Assembly: GCF_050485565.1 (NCBI RefSeq)
Contig: NZ_JBJHBQ010000008.1
Span: forward strand, 101,500 to 165,499
Length of the DNA stretch: 64,000 nt
Direction of reading: 5' to 3'
Source of the DNA: Glycocaulis sp050485565
Lineage (GTDB): Bacteria > Pseudomonadota > Alphaproteobacteria > Caulobacterales > Maricaulaceae
Shown here piece after piece: positions 16,305-25,199 of the stretch. Both the position numbers and the translations under genes were made by a program. Under the pieces are notes generated by a model, which was not told the origin of the DNA, did no database searches, and worked only from the letters and a program-made list of their open reading frames with translations. Every line of letters begins with the position of its first letter. The first letter of the stretch is position 1.

Positions 16305-18245
16305 TCAGGCCGGGCCGGGCTTGGGCTCCATGCCGCCGGGCGCGGACACTTCATCCTCGTCCTCGTCATCGATGACCGGGACCGCGCTATCGGGCGTGGT
16401 CGGGCCTTCGCCCTTGGCGGGAATATCGGTATTGCGCACAGGCGGCTTGCCATTGAGCAGATCGTTGATCTCTTCGCCGGACAGCGTCTCGTATTCGAGC
16501 AGGCCCTGCGCGATGGCTTCCCAGTCCTTGTTGTACTCGGTGAGGATGCGGCGCGCCTCGTTAAGGCCGCCTTCGACCAGACCCTTCACCTCACGCTCGA
16601 TCTTGGCCGCCGTCTCGGCAGACACGGTGCGCGATTGCTGCACCAGTTGCTGGCCGAGGAACACATCGCCCTGATTGTCGGCATAGTCGATGGGTCCGAG
16701 CTCGTCGGAGAAGCCCCATTGGGTGACCATGGCGCGGGCAAGGCGCGTGGCCTGCTGGATGTCGCTGGCCGCGCCGGACGTCACATTGTCCTTGCCGAAT
16801 TTCAGCTCCTCGGCAATGCGCCCGCCCATCATGATGGCCAGACGGCTGGTCATTTCCTGATGGGTCATGGACAGCTTGTCGCCCTCGGGCAGCTGCATCA
16901 CCATGCCGAGCGCACGCCCGCGCGGAATGATCGTCGCCTTGTGGACCGGATCAGCGGCAGGCACGCGCAGCGCCACGATGGCGTGACCGGCCTCGTGATA
17001 GGCGGTCAGCGTCTTTTCCTTCTCGCCCATGACCATGGAGCGGCGCTCCGGCCCCATCATCACCTTGTCCTTGGCCTCTTCGAACTCGGCCATGGAGACC
17101 AGGCGGCGATTGCGGCGCGCAGCCAGCAGGGCCGCCTCGTTGACGAGGTTGGCAAGGTCCGCGCCGGAAAAACCCGGCGTGCCGCGCGCGATCACTTTGG
17201 GATCGACATCAGCGGCCAGCGGCACGTTGCGCATATGGACTTTGAGGATTTTCTCGCGGCCCGTGATGTCCGGGTTCGGCACCACGACCTGACGGTCGAA
17301 ACGGCCCGGACGGAGCAGGGCGGGATCGAGCACGTCAGGGCGGTTGGTCGCCGCGATGAGGATGATGCCCTCATTGGCTTCAAACCCGTCCATCTCGACG
17401 AGAAGCTGGTTGAGGGTCTGCTCGCGCTCATCATTGCCGCCGCCAAGGCCGGCACCGCGTGAGCGGCCCACCGCGTCGATCTCGTCGATGAAGATGATGC
17501 ATGGCGCGTTCTTCTTGGCCTGCTCGAACATGTCACGCACGCGGCTGGCACCGACGCCGACAAACATCTCCACGAAGTCCGAGCCGGAAATGGTGAAGAA
17601 GGGCACGCCCGCCTCACCGGCGACGGCGCGCGCGGTCAGCGTCTTGCCGGTACCCGGAGGGCCGATCAGCAGCGCGCCTTTGGGGATCTTGCCGCCCAGA
17701 CGCTGGAATTTGGAGGGGTCTTTGAGAAATTCGACGATCTCGGAAAGTTCTTCCTTGGCCTCGTCAATGCCCGCCACATCATCGAACGTGACCCGGCCGG
17801 TTTTCTCGGTCAGGAGCTTGGCCTTGGACTTGCCAAAGCCCATCGCGCCTTTGCCGCCGCCCTGCATCTGGCGCATGAAGAAAATCCACACCCCGATCAG
17901 CAGCAGCATCGGGAACCAGCTCAGCAGGATGCCAAAGAGGTTCATGCCGCCTTCGGCCGGCGCGCGCGCGGTGATCTGGACATTGTTTGAGCGCAGCGCA
18001 TCGGTAACGCGCGCATCGGCAGGCACTTCGGTGCGGAAAGCCTGTCCGCCGCTCAGCTCGCCCGTGATGGACTGGCCTTCGATCGTGACCTCGCGGACGC
18101 GGCCCGCCTCCACATTATCCATGAACTGGGTGTAGGTAAGCTCATTGGTCTGCGCGGCCGGGCGCGGCCCCTGAAGGATGTTGAACAGGGCAACCAGCAG
18201 AACCAGCAGGATCGCCCACACCATAATATTACGCAAATTCATCAA
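16305..18245 (-). CDS. ftsH: ATP-dependent zinc metalloprotease FtsH
   Basis: Membrane-anchored AAA+ protease that degrades unfolded membrane proteins and short-lived regulators. 646 residues: two N-terminal membrane helices (about 8-27 and 101-121), Walker A GPPGTGKT near residue 197, Walker B IIFIDEID, second region of homology ATNRPDVLDPALLRPGRFDR, and the zinc motif HEAGH near residue 417. The acidic, proline-containing tail (DDEDEDEVSAPGG) is variable in the family. Located after tilS, the usual neighbour. Confidence 0.98.
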   Translation of the reverse strand: MMNLRNIMVWAILLVLLVALFNILQGPRPAAQTNELTYTQFMDNVEAGRVREVTIEGQSITGELSGGQAFRTEVPADARVTDALRSNNVQITARAPAEGGMNLFGILLSWFPMLLLIGVWIFFMRQMQGGGKGAMGFGKSKAKLLTEKTGRVTFDDVAGIDEAKEELSEIVEFLKDPSKFQRLGGKIPKGALLIGPPGTGKTLTARAVAGEAGVPFFTISGSDFVEMFVGVGASRVRDMFEQAKKNAPCIIFIDEIDAVGRSRGAGLGGGNDEREQTLNQLLVEMDGFEANEGIILIAATNRPDVLDPALLRPGRFDRQVVVPNPDITGREKILKVHMRNVPLAADVDPKVIARGTPGFSGADLANLVNEAALLAARRNRRLVSMAEFEEAKDKVMMGPERRSMVMGEKEKTLTAYHEAGHAIVALRVPAADPVHKATIIPRGRALGMVMQLPEGDKLSMTHQEMTSRLAIMMGGRIAEELKFGKDNVTSGAASDIQQATRLARAMVTQWGFSDELGPIDYADNQGDVFLGQQLVQQSRTVSAETAAKIEREVKGLVEGGLNEARRILTEYNKDWEAIAQGLLEYETLSGEEINDLLNGKPPVRNTDIPAKGEGPTTPDSAVPVIDDEDEDEVSAPGGMEPKPGPA

Positions 18246-18388
18246 CTTACCTTTCGCCGGGCCTGCATGCCCGCTTCAAGTCCGGTAGCCTTTGCATCAG
18301 ACGCATTTACGTCTGGCGCAAAAGCGCTGTCTTCCATATTGGACGGCGTACGCGTTTTCGCCAGCCCTGCGCGGCCAGCTGCCGCACA

Positions 18389-19681
18389 TCATACACTGTT
18401 TTCGCCTGCCGTGCCGTTTGCGGACACACCCAGCAATCCCTCCAGCCGGTCTGCAATCAGTGCGCCAGCCGCGCCGTCTCCCGGCGGCGTCTCCAGCCCG
18501 GTAATCACGCTGCGCCCTTCGCTCTCGATAACCGCCAGAGATGGCCGCAATCGGGCAGGCACGCCCTCCACGACGCGGTTTCGCTCCAGCAGAGGTTTCA
18601 CGGTCAGGGGCGCGGAGCCTGCGCATACCAGCATCCGGCCGTCGAACACGCCGCAATCACCCGGTTTTACATGCAGCGCGTCAACGCCCCGGCGTCCATC
18701 GGCGCGCCCCGCCACAGCGCCCGGATCACGCCCGATCACGCCCTCACGCGTCAGCAATACGCCCGCACCGCTGAACGCGCGGCCCGCCTGCAATGCGTCC
18801 AGCAGGCCGGTGACATTATCCGGCCCCGGCATGGCCTGTTCGCCGCTTACCGCCAGTATCAGCGCCTCGCACGCCCGTAAGCCCGCCTCGCGCGGGGCAG
18901 CGGCCAGAAGCGCGCCATCCAGCGCTGCGCCGCCCCAGGGCAGGATATCGGCGATAGCGGCCAGCAGCTGGCGCGCTGCGCGGCGTGACGCCCGGTCTGC
19001 CGCCAGCGCCGCATCGTTGAGCGCAAGAAGCCTCCGCCCCGCCTGGCTGGCGGGCAGCGGCGCAGCGGCCCGGATGCGGACCCGCTCGAACGCGCGATTG
19101 GCGTTGGAGGGGTCGTCCACCCAGTCCACGCCTTCACGTTTGAGATAGTCGCGCAAGGCCGCCCGCGATGCACGCACCAGAGGACGCGCCAGGCGTATGC
19201 CCCGCCCCTGCGGCCAGGCGGGGCTGGGACCAGACTCTCCCATCGCGGCAAGTGCGCGCCAGCCAGCGGCGGGACGCGACAGGCGCATCAGCAGCGTTTC
19301 GATAACATCGTCTGCGGTGTGCGCGAGAAACAGGCTGCTTGCGCCAAGCTGACGCGCAGCATCAGCCAGAAGCCCATGGCGCGCGCGCCGGGCAGCGCCC
19401 TGTCCGGGGGCGGGTGCATTCCAGACGAGAATGTACGCTTTTGCACCCAGCGCCTCGGCCCGCTGAGCCACCAGAGCGGCTTCATCTGCGCTCTCCGGCC
19501 GCAGACGATGATCTACGATGAGGGTATGAAGTTCGCGGCCTGAACGCGCGGCCTCGCCCGCCATCAGGCAGGCCAGCGCCATGGAATCGCCCCCACCCGA
19601 CAGAGCCAGCACAAGCGGACCTGCCGGGCACAGGCGCGAAACCGCGCGTGCGCCGCCAGTAAGGTCAGGCTCTAGCGGCAC
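18389..19681 (-). CDS. tilS: tRNA(Ile)-lysidine synthetase TilS
   Basis: TilS converts C34 of the AUA-reading tRNA-Ile to lysidine. 430 residues with the PP-loop SGGGDSMALA (about 29-38), DHRLRPESADEAALVAQRA, the HTADDVIETLLMRL block, and DYLKREGVDWVDDPSN typical of TilS. The start is GTG at 19681, overlapping the 3' end of cpoB by 10 bases. It precedes ftsH by 143 bases, the classic order. Confidence 0.93.
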   Translation of the reverse strand: MPLEPDLTGGARAVSRLCPAGPLVLALSGGGDSMALACLMAGEAARSGRELHTLIVDHRLRPESADEAALVAQRAEALGAKAYILVWNAPAPGQGAARRARHGLLADAARQLGASSLFLAHTADDVIETLLMRLSRPAAGWRALAAMGESGPSPAWPQGRGIRLARPLVRASRAALRDYLKREGVDWVDDPSNANRAFERVRIRAAAPLPASQAGRRLLALNDAALAADRASRRAARQLLAAIADILPWGGAALDGALLAAAPREAGLRACEALILAVSGEQAMPGPDNVTGLLDALQAGRAFSGAGVLLTREGVIGRDPGAVAGRADGRRGVDALHVKPGDCGVFDGRMLVCAGSAPLTVKPLLERNRVVEGVPARLRPSLAVIESEGRSVITGLETPPGDGAAGALIADRLEGLLGVSANGTAGENSV

Positions 19682-20535
19682 CCTGCCCGCGAACGCTCCC
19701 GCTCGGCGCGCTGGCGCGCATCCGCGCCGGCATTGGGATACTCCTGAGAGAAGGAGCCGAGCACGTTGCAGGCGGCTGCCCGCTGATCCATCGCCGCCAG
19801 TGATGCGCCCAGACGCACCAGCGCATCGGGTCCGCGCTCACCGCGCCGGTCCGCGCGCAGCGAGGACATATAGGCGTCTGCCGCATCCTGATAATCACCT
19901 TGGGCAAAATGGGTTTCACCCAGCCAGTACCAAGCCTGACCGGTCATCGGATGCCCGGAATGCACCTCGACAAAGCTGGCAAAACGTTCCTGCGCACCGG
20001 CAAAATCACCATCGAGAAGGCGCGAGCGCGCACGCGCAAACGCTTCATCTGGGTCAGAGGGGGCAGAGGCCGCTTCGCGGCTGGCGGATTCTGTGGCACC
20101 GGAAGACGCGGCCGCAGCCTCCGCATCTGCACGTGTGGCCGGCAGATTGCTGCCCTGAAGGCTCAGGGGCCGCGTCGCGGCGGCACGCGCATCCGCATGG
20201 GGGTCGTCCGGATCGGTGACGGCCAGTTCGCCATCCTCGCCGGACAAAAGGCGGCGCATGGCGGTGTTGAGCCGGTCAACTTCCTGACGCAGGCGCCGGT
20301 TCTCGAAGGTCAGCGTTTCCAGCTCACCGGTCAGGGAGCGCTGCTCACGCTCCAGCGCCTCGACGCGCATCATCAGGCTCTCGGCCACCGGATCACCGGC
20401 AAGCGATTGCTGCTCCATCTCGTTCAGGCGCGCCTCTATGGCGTCCATGCGCATCGTCAATGCCCGGCTGGACTGGGCATGGGCCGTCCCCGCAAGGAGA
20501 CCAAAGCCAATCAGGAGAGAAACGAGCCAGCGCAT
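19672..20535 (-). CDS. cpoB: Cell division coordinator CpoB (YbgF)
   Basis: Periplasmic Tol-Pal partner that coordinates peptidoglycan synthesis with outer-membrane constriction. 287 residues from the ATG at 20535 (AGAGG seven bases upstream): signal peptide (WLVSLLIGFGLLAGTAHAQ), N-terminal coiled coil (AIEARLNEMEQQSL through LRQEVDRLN), a low-complexity Ala/Ser linker, and C-terminal TPRs (RLLDGDFAGAQERFASFVEV, GQAWYWLGETHFAQGDYQDA). Downstream of pal but separated from it by a strong terminator hairpin. Confidence 0.93.
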   Translation of the reverse strand: MRWLVSLLIGFGLLAGTAHAQSSRALTMRMDAIEARLNEMEQQSLAGDPVAESLMMRVEALEREQRSLTGELETLTFENRRLRQEVDRLNTAMRRLLSGEDGELAVTDPDDPHADARAAATRPLSLQGSNLPATRADAEAAAASSGATESASREAASAPSDPDEAFARARSRLLDGDFAGAQERFASFVEVHSGHPMTGQAWYWLGETHFAQGDYQDAADAYMSSLRADRRGERGPDALVRLGASLAAMDQRAAACNVLGSFSQEYPNAGADARQRAERERSRAGCR

Positions 20536-20693
20536 GCCATCACCTCTGGAAAACAAAACCCATCACCAACTGGAATCGCGCGTCAACCGCGCCCGGTCAA
20601 GGGCCAAGCCTGACGAATGCAAGGGGCGAAATTGCGGCATGGCCTGTCGGACCCGGCCGGTCTGCGCCCCTGCAGGCAGGCCCCGGACATAAT

Positions 20694-20737
20694 AAAGGCT
20701 CGCCAGCATGACCGGATGATCATGCCGGCGAGCCTTT
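20694..20737 (-). terminator. Intrinsic terminator after pal
   Basis: A long near-perfect hairpin: AAAGGCTCGCC...GCATG, a ten-base loop, CATGC...GGCGAGCCTTT. On the minus strand it is followed by TTTATTAT. It lies 34 bases after the pal stop and about 160 before cpoB, so pal and cpoB are probably separate transcripts. Confidence 0.85.
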
Positions 20738-20770
20738 AAGCTCCGCAGTGGCAACGGGATTACCCGTTGA

Positions 20771-21280
20771 CTAGGACACCGCGCCAGACGTCACGACAGT
20801 GATGCTGTTCCGGTTCTGGGCCCAGCACGATTCCGTGGACTGGGTGCAGGACGGACGCTCTTTGCCGTAAGAGACTGTCGAGATGCGCGAGGCGTCGACG
20901 CCCTGGCTGACCAGGAAGTCACGCACCGAGTTTGCACGGCGAGCACCAAGCGCGAGGTTGTACTCACGCGTACCGCGCTCGTCGCAATTACCGGCGACGA
21001 GGATGCGGGTGCCGGGGTATTGGGCAAGCCACGCAGCCTGACGGCGCAGGGTTTCGCGCGAGGCGTTGTCCAGGTCGAAGCGGTCGAGACCGAAGAAAAC
21101 GCGGTCGCCCGCATTTTGTTCGAAGTCCGCGATCGAACCGGGCACAGGGCCGGTGGTGCGGGTGTCGGTGGCGCCGCCAGTATTGGTTTCCGGCACGACC
21201 GGGGTTTCATCCGGGCGGCTGGCGCAGGCGGTTACGAGAAGGCTGCACGCTGCCAGAGCAGCGAACGGAGCGAGTTTCAT
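20771..21280 (-). CDS. pal: Peptidoglycan-associated lipoprotein Pal
   Basis: Outer-membrane lipoprotein that ties the outer membrane to peptidoglycan. 169 residues from the ATG at 21280: lipobox LLVTAC (Cys near residue 18), a short Thr/Gly linker, and an OmpA-like domain with FFGLDRFDLDN, LVAGNCDERGTREYNLALGARRA and the C-terminal SYGKERPSC. Disulfide-capable Cys residues (ERPSCTQSTESCW) near the C-terminus match alphaproteobacterial Pal. It follows tolB by 115 bases. Confidence 0.96.
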   Translation of the reverse strand: MKLAPFAALAACSLLVTACASRPDETPVVPETNTGGATDTRTTGPVPGSIADFEQNAGDRVFFGLDRFDLDNASRETLRRQAAWLAQYPGTRILVAGNCDERGTREYNLALGARRANSVRDFLVSQGVDASRISTVSYGKERPSCTQSTESCWAQNRNSITVVTSGAVS

Positions 21281-21394
21281 CGGAGCTAAGTCCCTCAATA
21301 GTGTCCGTGCAGCACGCCTGCACGGCCTGTTCCTCCATACACCACATTCGAAGGCAAATCGATATGGGTGTGCGAACTATTTTCTGCTGCCAGA

Positions 21395-22750
21395 TCAGTC
21401 CAGCAGTGGCGACCAGGCAGCATCGGACGCGGCTCCCTGGGTGGGCAGCCGGCGCAGGTTGAACCCGCCCAGATCCACGCTCCAGATCGCGTAGCGCGTC
21501 CCGGTCGTGGAATAGTCGCCACGCGTAAACAACAGCATGCGGCCATTGGGCGACCAGGCAGGTGTATCTACAAAATACCCGTCATAGAGAATTCGTTCCT
21601 CGCCAGAGCCATCGGCACGCATCACGCCCAGCGAGAACATCGAGCCCTGCTGCTTGATGAAGGCGATCAGATCACCGCGCGGCGACCAGACCGGGCTGGT
21701 ATAGCGGCCCGGACCGAAGCTGATCCGGCGCTGGTCGGTGCCATCAGCGTTCATCACATAAATCTGCGGCTGACCCGAACGGTTTGAGGCAAAGGCGATC
21801 TGGCGGCCATCGGGCGAATAGGTCGGCTCGGTGTCATCGGACGGATTGCTGGTCAACTGGCGCAGCGCGCGCGTGCGCAGGTCGAATCCGTACAGATCAT
21901 GGCGGCCGCGGCGCTCAACCGACATCACAAGCTCGCGCCCATTGGGGTGGAAGCGCGCAGACAGGGATTGGCCGCCGCCGGTGATGGCTGCGTTGCTGCT
22001 GTCGAACAGCGCTTCCTGACGGCCGGTCTGCAGATCGTAGAGATAGCTGGTCGCCTGCAGGTCACGGAATGAGACATAGGTGATCTGCTGGCTGGTCGGC
22101 GAGTAGTTCGGCAGGAGCGCCATATAGGAGCGGTCAGTCAGGAAGGAGGGATTGGCCCCGTCCTGATCCATGATGACCAGGCGGCGCGTCGGCTCGCCAT
22201 CGGGGCCCTCGCCTTCGGACACATAGACAATGCGCGTGTCGAAAAAGCCGCTCTCGCCGGTCAGCCGCTCATAGACCGCGTCGGAGACCTTGTGAGCGAG
22301 GCGGCGCCAGTTTTCCGGCACGGAGGTGAACTGCATGCCCAGAAGCTGTTGCTCGGCAGCGGTGTCCCAGAGGCGGAAAGCCACCAGCAGCCGGCCCTGA
22401 TCGTCAATGCTGACCCGGCCCACCAGAAGGGCGGAGGCATTGATGAGCCGCCAGTCGGCAAAACGGGGCCTGAGATCGATATTGGTGATGTCCTCGATAA
22501 AGGCGTCCTGGGAAACCGGCGCAAACAGGCCCGAATTGGCCAGGTTATTGGTCACCACCCGCGCAATGTCGGCGCCCGTCTCGGCGCTTTGCGTATCCTG
22601 CGCGATGAAGTCGGTAATCGCGATCGGGAAGGGATCGACATTGCCGTCCGTGACGGTAACGACAAGCGGGCTGCCCGATTGGGCGAAAGCAGGCGCCGCA
22701 AGCGCTGCAATCATGGCGAACATGGCGGCTAGGCGGGCCAGAAAACGCAT
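21395..22750 (-). CDS. tolB: Tol-Pal system beta-propeller protein TolB
   Basis: Periplasmic TolB cycles between Pal and the inner-membrane complex. 451 residues: signal peptide (LAAMFAMIAALAAPAFAQ), N-terminal domain with IAITDFIAQD, then a six-bladed propeller with repeated SPDGRQIAFASNRSGQPQIYVM-type WD/TolB repeats. Normal length. A 304-base gap, filled by a MITE-like element, separates it from tolA, where other bacteria usually have little space. Confidence 0.97.
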   Translation of the reverse strand: MRFLARLAAMFAMIAALAAPAFAQSGSPLVVTVTDGNVDPFPIAITDFIAQDTQSAETGADIARVVTNNLANSGLFAPVSQDAFIEDITNIDLRPRFADWRLINASALLVGRVSIDDQGRLLVAFRLWDTAAEQQLLGMQFTSVPENWRRLAHKVSDAVYERLTGESGFFDTRIVYVSEGEGPDGEPTRRLVIMDQDGANPSFLTDRSYMALLPNYSPTSQQITYVSFRDLQATSYLYDLQTGRQEALFDSSNAAITGGGQSLSARFHPNGRELVMSVERRGRHDLYGFDLRTRALRQLTSNPSDDTEPTYSPDGRQIAFASNRSGQPQIYVMNADGTDQRRISFGPGRYTSPVWSPRGDLIAFIKQQGSMFSLGVMRADGSGEERILYDGYFVDTPAWSPNGRMLLFTRGDYSTTGTRYAIWSVDLGGFNLRRLPTQGAASDAAWSPLLD

Positions 22751-22778
22751 CTGTTAGCTCCTGTCGTTCAGGCGGGGT

Positions 22779-23049
22779 TAGGACCTGCACTCATAAAGGT
22801 TTCGGGCGTGACGCGTAGCAGATTTCGCGCCTGAAAAGGAGAGACGATCGCCGTGGAGCACTCCTCCACAAGAACGGCTCGACGCCGTCAGGGGGGAAAT
22901 CTGCCGCGCCCCGAAGGGGTATGGCGAAAATCGCCCACTATTACGTCGCAGTCCCTCGAAAGGGGACGGCCCTTCCGTCGGGCCTGCTCCTGATATTGAA
23001 CGATTTTCACCCATATCACGCTCCAAACCCTTTATGAGTGCAGGTCCTA
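22779..23049. mobile_element. MITE-like element, 271 bp, between tolA and tolB
   Basis: Perfect 21-base terminal inverted repeats at 22779-22799 and 23029-23049, beginning TAGGACCTGCACTC and ending GAGTGCAGGTCCTA, with imperfect complementarity continuing about 12 bases inwards (GGGCGTGA against GAGCGTGA). The element begins and ends in TA, which fits a TA target as used by IS630/Tc1-type transposases. It has no coding capacity. The right end is five bases from the tolA stop, so it must be transcribed with the operon and could fold into a long hairpin. No second copy is visible in this window. Confidence 0.7.
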
Positions 23050-23054
23050 CCACA

Positions 23055-23891
23055 CTATCGATTTGACGGATGGAAATTGACCGTAATGCGGCGCCATTGC
23101 TGATACTGGCCGGCGGGCATGGTGTAGGGCGCACATTCGATGACGGCGCGCACAGCCCGCTCACCGGCAAGGCGCATATAGGGGTTGGGCGAACCCAGCA
23201 CGCGGTTGGCATCTACCAGCCTCGGCGGCGCGCTCAAGGACCCGTCACGCTCCAGCTGCACCTCTACCGATACCCGCAAGGAGGCAGGGTCCGGCGCATC
23301 GGAGGGCTCACGCCAGCAGCGCGAGGTCTGGCTGCGGAAGAGATCGGACATGGTAGCCGTCATCGCCGTTCCGGCCCCGGCACCCTGGCGGGTTTCACCC
23401 TCGTCGGCGGGACGGTTCTGCGCGCTCTGTTGGCGGGAGCGGTCTACAAGGCTGGAGAGCGCATCGAGATCAAGCCCCTGCTGCTGTTGCGGCTGGGGAC
23501 GCGGCTGCGGGCGCTGCGGCTCTGGCCGGGGTTCAGGCTGGGGCGGAACGGGCTCGGGTTCCGGCTCGCGCACAGGTTCCGGCTCGGGCTCGGGTTGCGG
23601 CTCTTCGGTGGGCGGCAGCGGAATGGGTTCGGGCTCGGACACCTGCGGCTCAGGCTCTGGTTCGGGCGCTACCGGCTGCGGGCGCTCGATGACTTCCGGT
23701 TCGGGTTCCGGGCGCGGTTCGGGCGCGGCCGCGCGTATATTGGTCGTGTCGGCCAGCGTTACCAGCTCGACGGGAACCAGCACGCTCTCACTGTCGAGCT
23801 GGCTGGCGGAACGGGGGAAATAGATGAACGCGCTCGCAAACAGCGAGAGGTGCAGCACCAGCGATAGGATGAAGCTGGCAAACGAGCGCAT
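23055..23891 (-). CDS. tolA: Cell envelope integrity protein TolA
   Basis: Inner-membrane TolA spans the periplasm to reach TolB-Pal. 278 residues: membrane helix (about 6-24, SFILSLVLHLSLFASAFIYF), a proline/glutamate-rich linker (about 55-145, many PEPEP and PRPEP units) in place of the long lysine/alanine helix of enterobacteria, and a C-terminal TolA/TonB-C domain with LRVSVEVQLERDGSLSAPPR and ERAVRAVIECAPYTMPAGQY. Order tolQ-tolR-tolA is conserved. Confidence 0.93.
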   Translation of the reverse strand: MRSFASFILSLVLHLSLFASAFIYFPRSASQLDSESVLVPVELVTLADTTNIRAAAPEPRPEPEPEVIERPQPVAPEPEPEPQVSEPEPIPLPPTEEPQPEPEPEPVREPEPEPVPPQPEPRPEPQRPQPRPQPQQQQGLDLDALSSLVDRSRQQSAQNRPADEGETRQGAGAGTAMTATMSDLFRSQTSRCWREPSDAPDPASLRVSVEVQLERDGSLSAPPRLVDANRVLGSPNPYMRLAGERAVRAVIECAPYTMPAGQYQQWRRITVNFHPSNR

Positions 23892-23914
23892 GACGCTTAA
23901 AAAACGCTTTCCTG

Positions 23915-24346
23915 CTACTGGTTCAACGGATCGGTCACAAGACCGATATTGGCGTAGCCAGCCGATGACACGCGCGCCATCACACGCATGACCTCGCCAT
24001 AGCCCACCGCCTCGTCGGCACGGATATAGACACGCGCCTCAGACCCGGTGCGCGAGATCGCCTCCAGACGCGGCACCAGCTCGTCAAAGCCGACCCGCGT
24101 TTCCTGCAGGAAGATCGAGCCATCGGCCTGGATGGTGATGGTCAGCGGCTCTTCCGACGTGGTCATGGCCCGCGCTTCGGTATCGGGCAGGTTCACATCC
24201 ACACCGACGGTCAGCAGCGGGGCTGCGACCATGAACACGATCAGCAGCACCAGCATCACATCGACGTAAGGCACGATGTTGATCTCTGCCTTGGGCTTCC
24301 AGCGGCGGCTGCTCCTGCGGCCGCCCATATCGACCGGACCGGCCAT
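23915..24346 (-). CDS. tolR: Tol-Pal proton channel subunit TolR
   Basis: 143-residue ExbD/TolR protein: an N-terminal basic stretch, one membrane helix (YVDVMLVLLIVFMVAAPLL, about 28-46) with the proton-relevant Asp in PYVDVMLVLL, and a periplasmic domain (VDVNLPDTEARAM, VYIRADEAVGYGEVMRVMA). It starts directly after the tolQ stop codon with no gap, so the two channel subunits are coupled. Confidence 0.97.
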   Translation of the reverse strand: MAGPVDMGGRRSSRRWKPKAEINIVPYVDVMLVLLIVFMVAAPLLTVGVDVNLPDTEARAMTTSEEPLTITIQADGSIFLQETRVGFDELVPRLEAISRTGSEARVYIRADEAVGYGEVMRVMARVSSAGYANIGLVTDPLNQ

Positions 24347-25000
24347 CTATCCCTCCCGCGCTGCGAGGGCGGACAGATCGTCGACAAAGCCTTCCAGCCG
24401 GACGGCATATTTGGCGAGCTGGGAGGAGAGCGCGTTGAAGAAAATCACCGCCGGAATGGCGGCCACAAGGCCCAGACCCGTTGCAAACAGCGCCTCGGCG
24501 ATACCCGGTGCCACGACGGCCAGATTGGTGTCACGCGATGCGGCGATGGAGCGGAAGGAGTTCATGATCCCCCACACCGTGCCGAACAGGCCGATAAAGG
24601 GCGCGGAGGAACCGACAATGGCGAGGATGCCAAGGCCCTGCTCCATCCGGGTCAGCTCCCGGTTGGCCTCCGCCCCGCCAGAGCGCGAGACAGAGAAGCT
24701 GTCCCAGTCACGCAGCGCAGCGGCCAGCACCCGGCTGAACGGATCCCTGGGATTGCGCGCATAGCGGTTGGCAAGATCATCAATCGAGCCGCCAGCCCAG
24801 AAATCATCCTCGAAGCGGGCTGCCTGCGAGGCCGCCTTGCGGAACTGCAGGAATTTCTCGATGGCCACCGCCCATGACCAGACGGACATGAACAGCAGGA
24901 TCGCCATCACCGCCTTCACGATGATATCGGCGCGCATGAAAAGGTAGAAAATAGTCAGTTCCTGCGCTGGCTGGGCCAGCTCTACGGCGACGCTATCCAT
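24347..25000 (-). CDS. tolQ: Tol-Pal proton channel subunit TolQ
   Basis: 217-residue MotA/TolQ/ExbB family protein with three membrane segments: about 17-45 (IIVKAVMAILLFMSVWSWAV), 125-150 (LGILAIVGSSAPFIGLFGTV), and 165-190 (EALFATGLGLVAAIPAVIFF). The APFIGLFGTVWGIMNSF and ATGLGLVAAIPAV motifs are diagnostic. Usually ybgC lies directly upstream; here a hipBA module separates the two, so tolQ may depend on a promoter in the 199-base gap upstream (25001-25199), in which I see no clear element. Confidence 0.97.
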   Translation of the reverse strand: MDSVAVELAQPAQELTIFYLFMRADIIVKAVMAILLFMSVWSWAVAIEKFLQFRKAASQAARFEDDFWAGGSIDDLANRYARNPRDPFSRVLAAALRDWDSFSVSRSGGAEANRELTRMEQGLGILAIVGSSAPFIGLFGTVWGIMNSFRSIAASRDTNLAVVAPGIAEALFATGLGLVAAIPAVIFFNALSSQLAKYAVRLEGFVDDLSALAAREG

Positions 25001-25199
25001 GGCGGTTCCCTCACACTCCCGGCAAACGGATGAGCACGTTGCTTAGCTGCGCGCAAAACACAAGCCAAGCCCGGCGCACTCAAAACCCGCCCTCACATGT
25101 TCCCGGCAGGCTTTCTCTGATCCGATTGGGGCGATTTGAAGGAGGAAGGGTTAAAAACGCGTTGGGATTTGCAGTGGGACTTAAAGCGTAAGAGCGCCG

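Noticed and set aside
22778..23212. Minus-strand frame reading from within tolA through the inverted-repeat element
   Set aside because: It is an alternative frame of the tolA 3' end running through non-coding repeat sequence and has no start signal.
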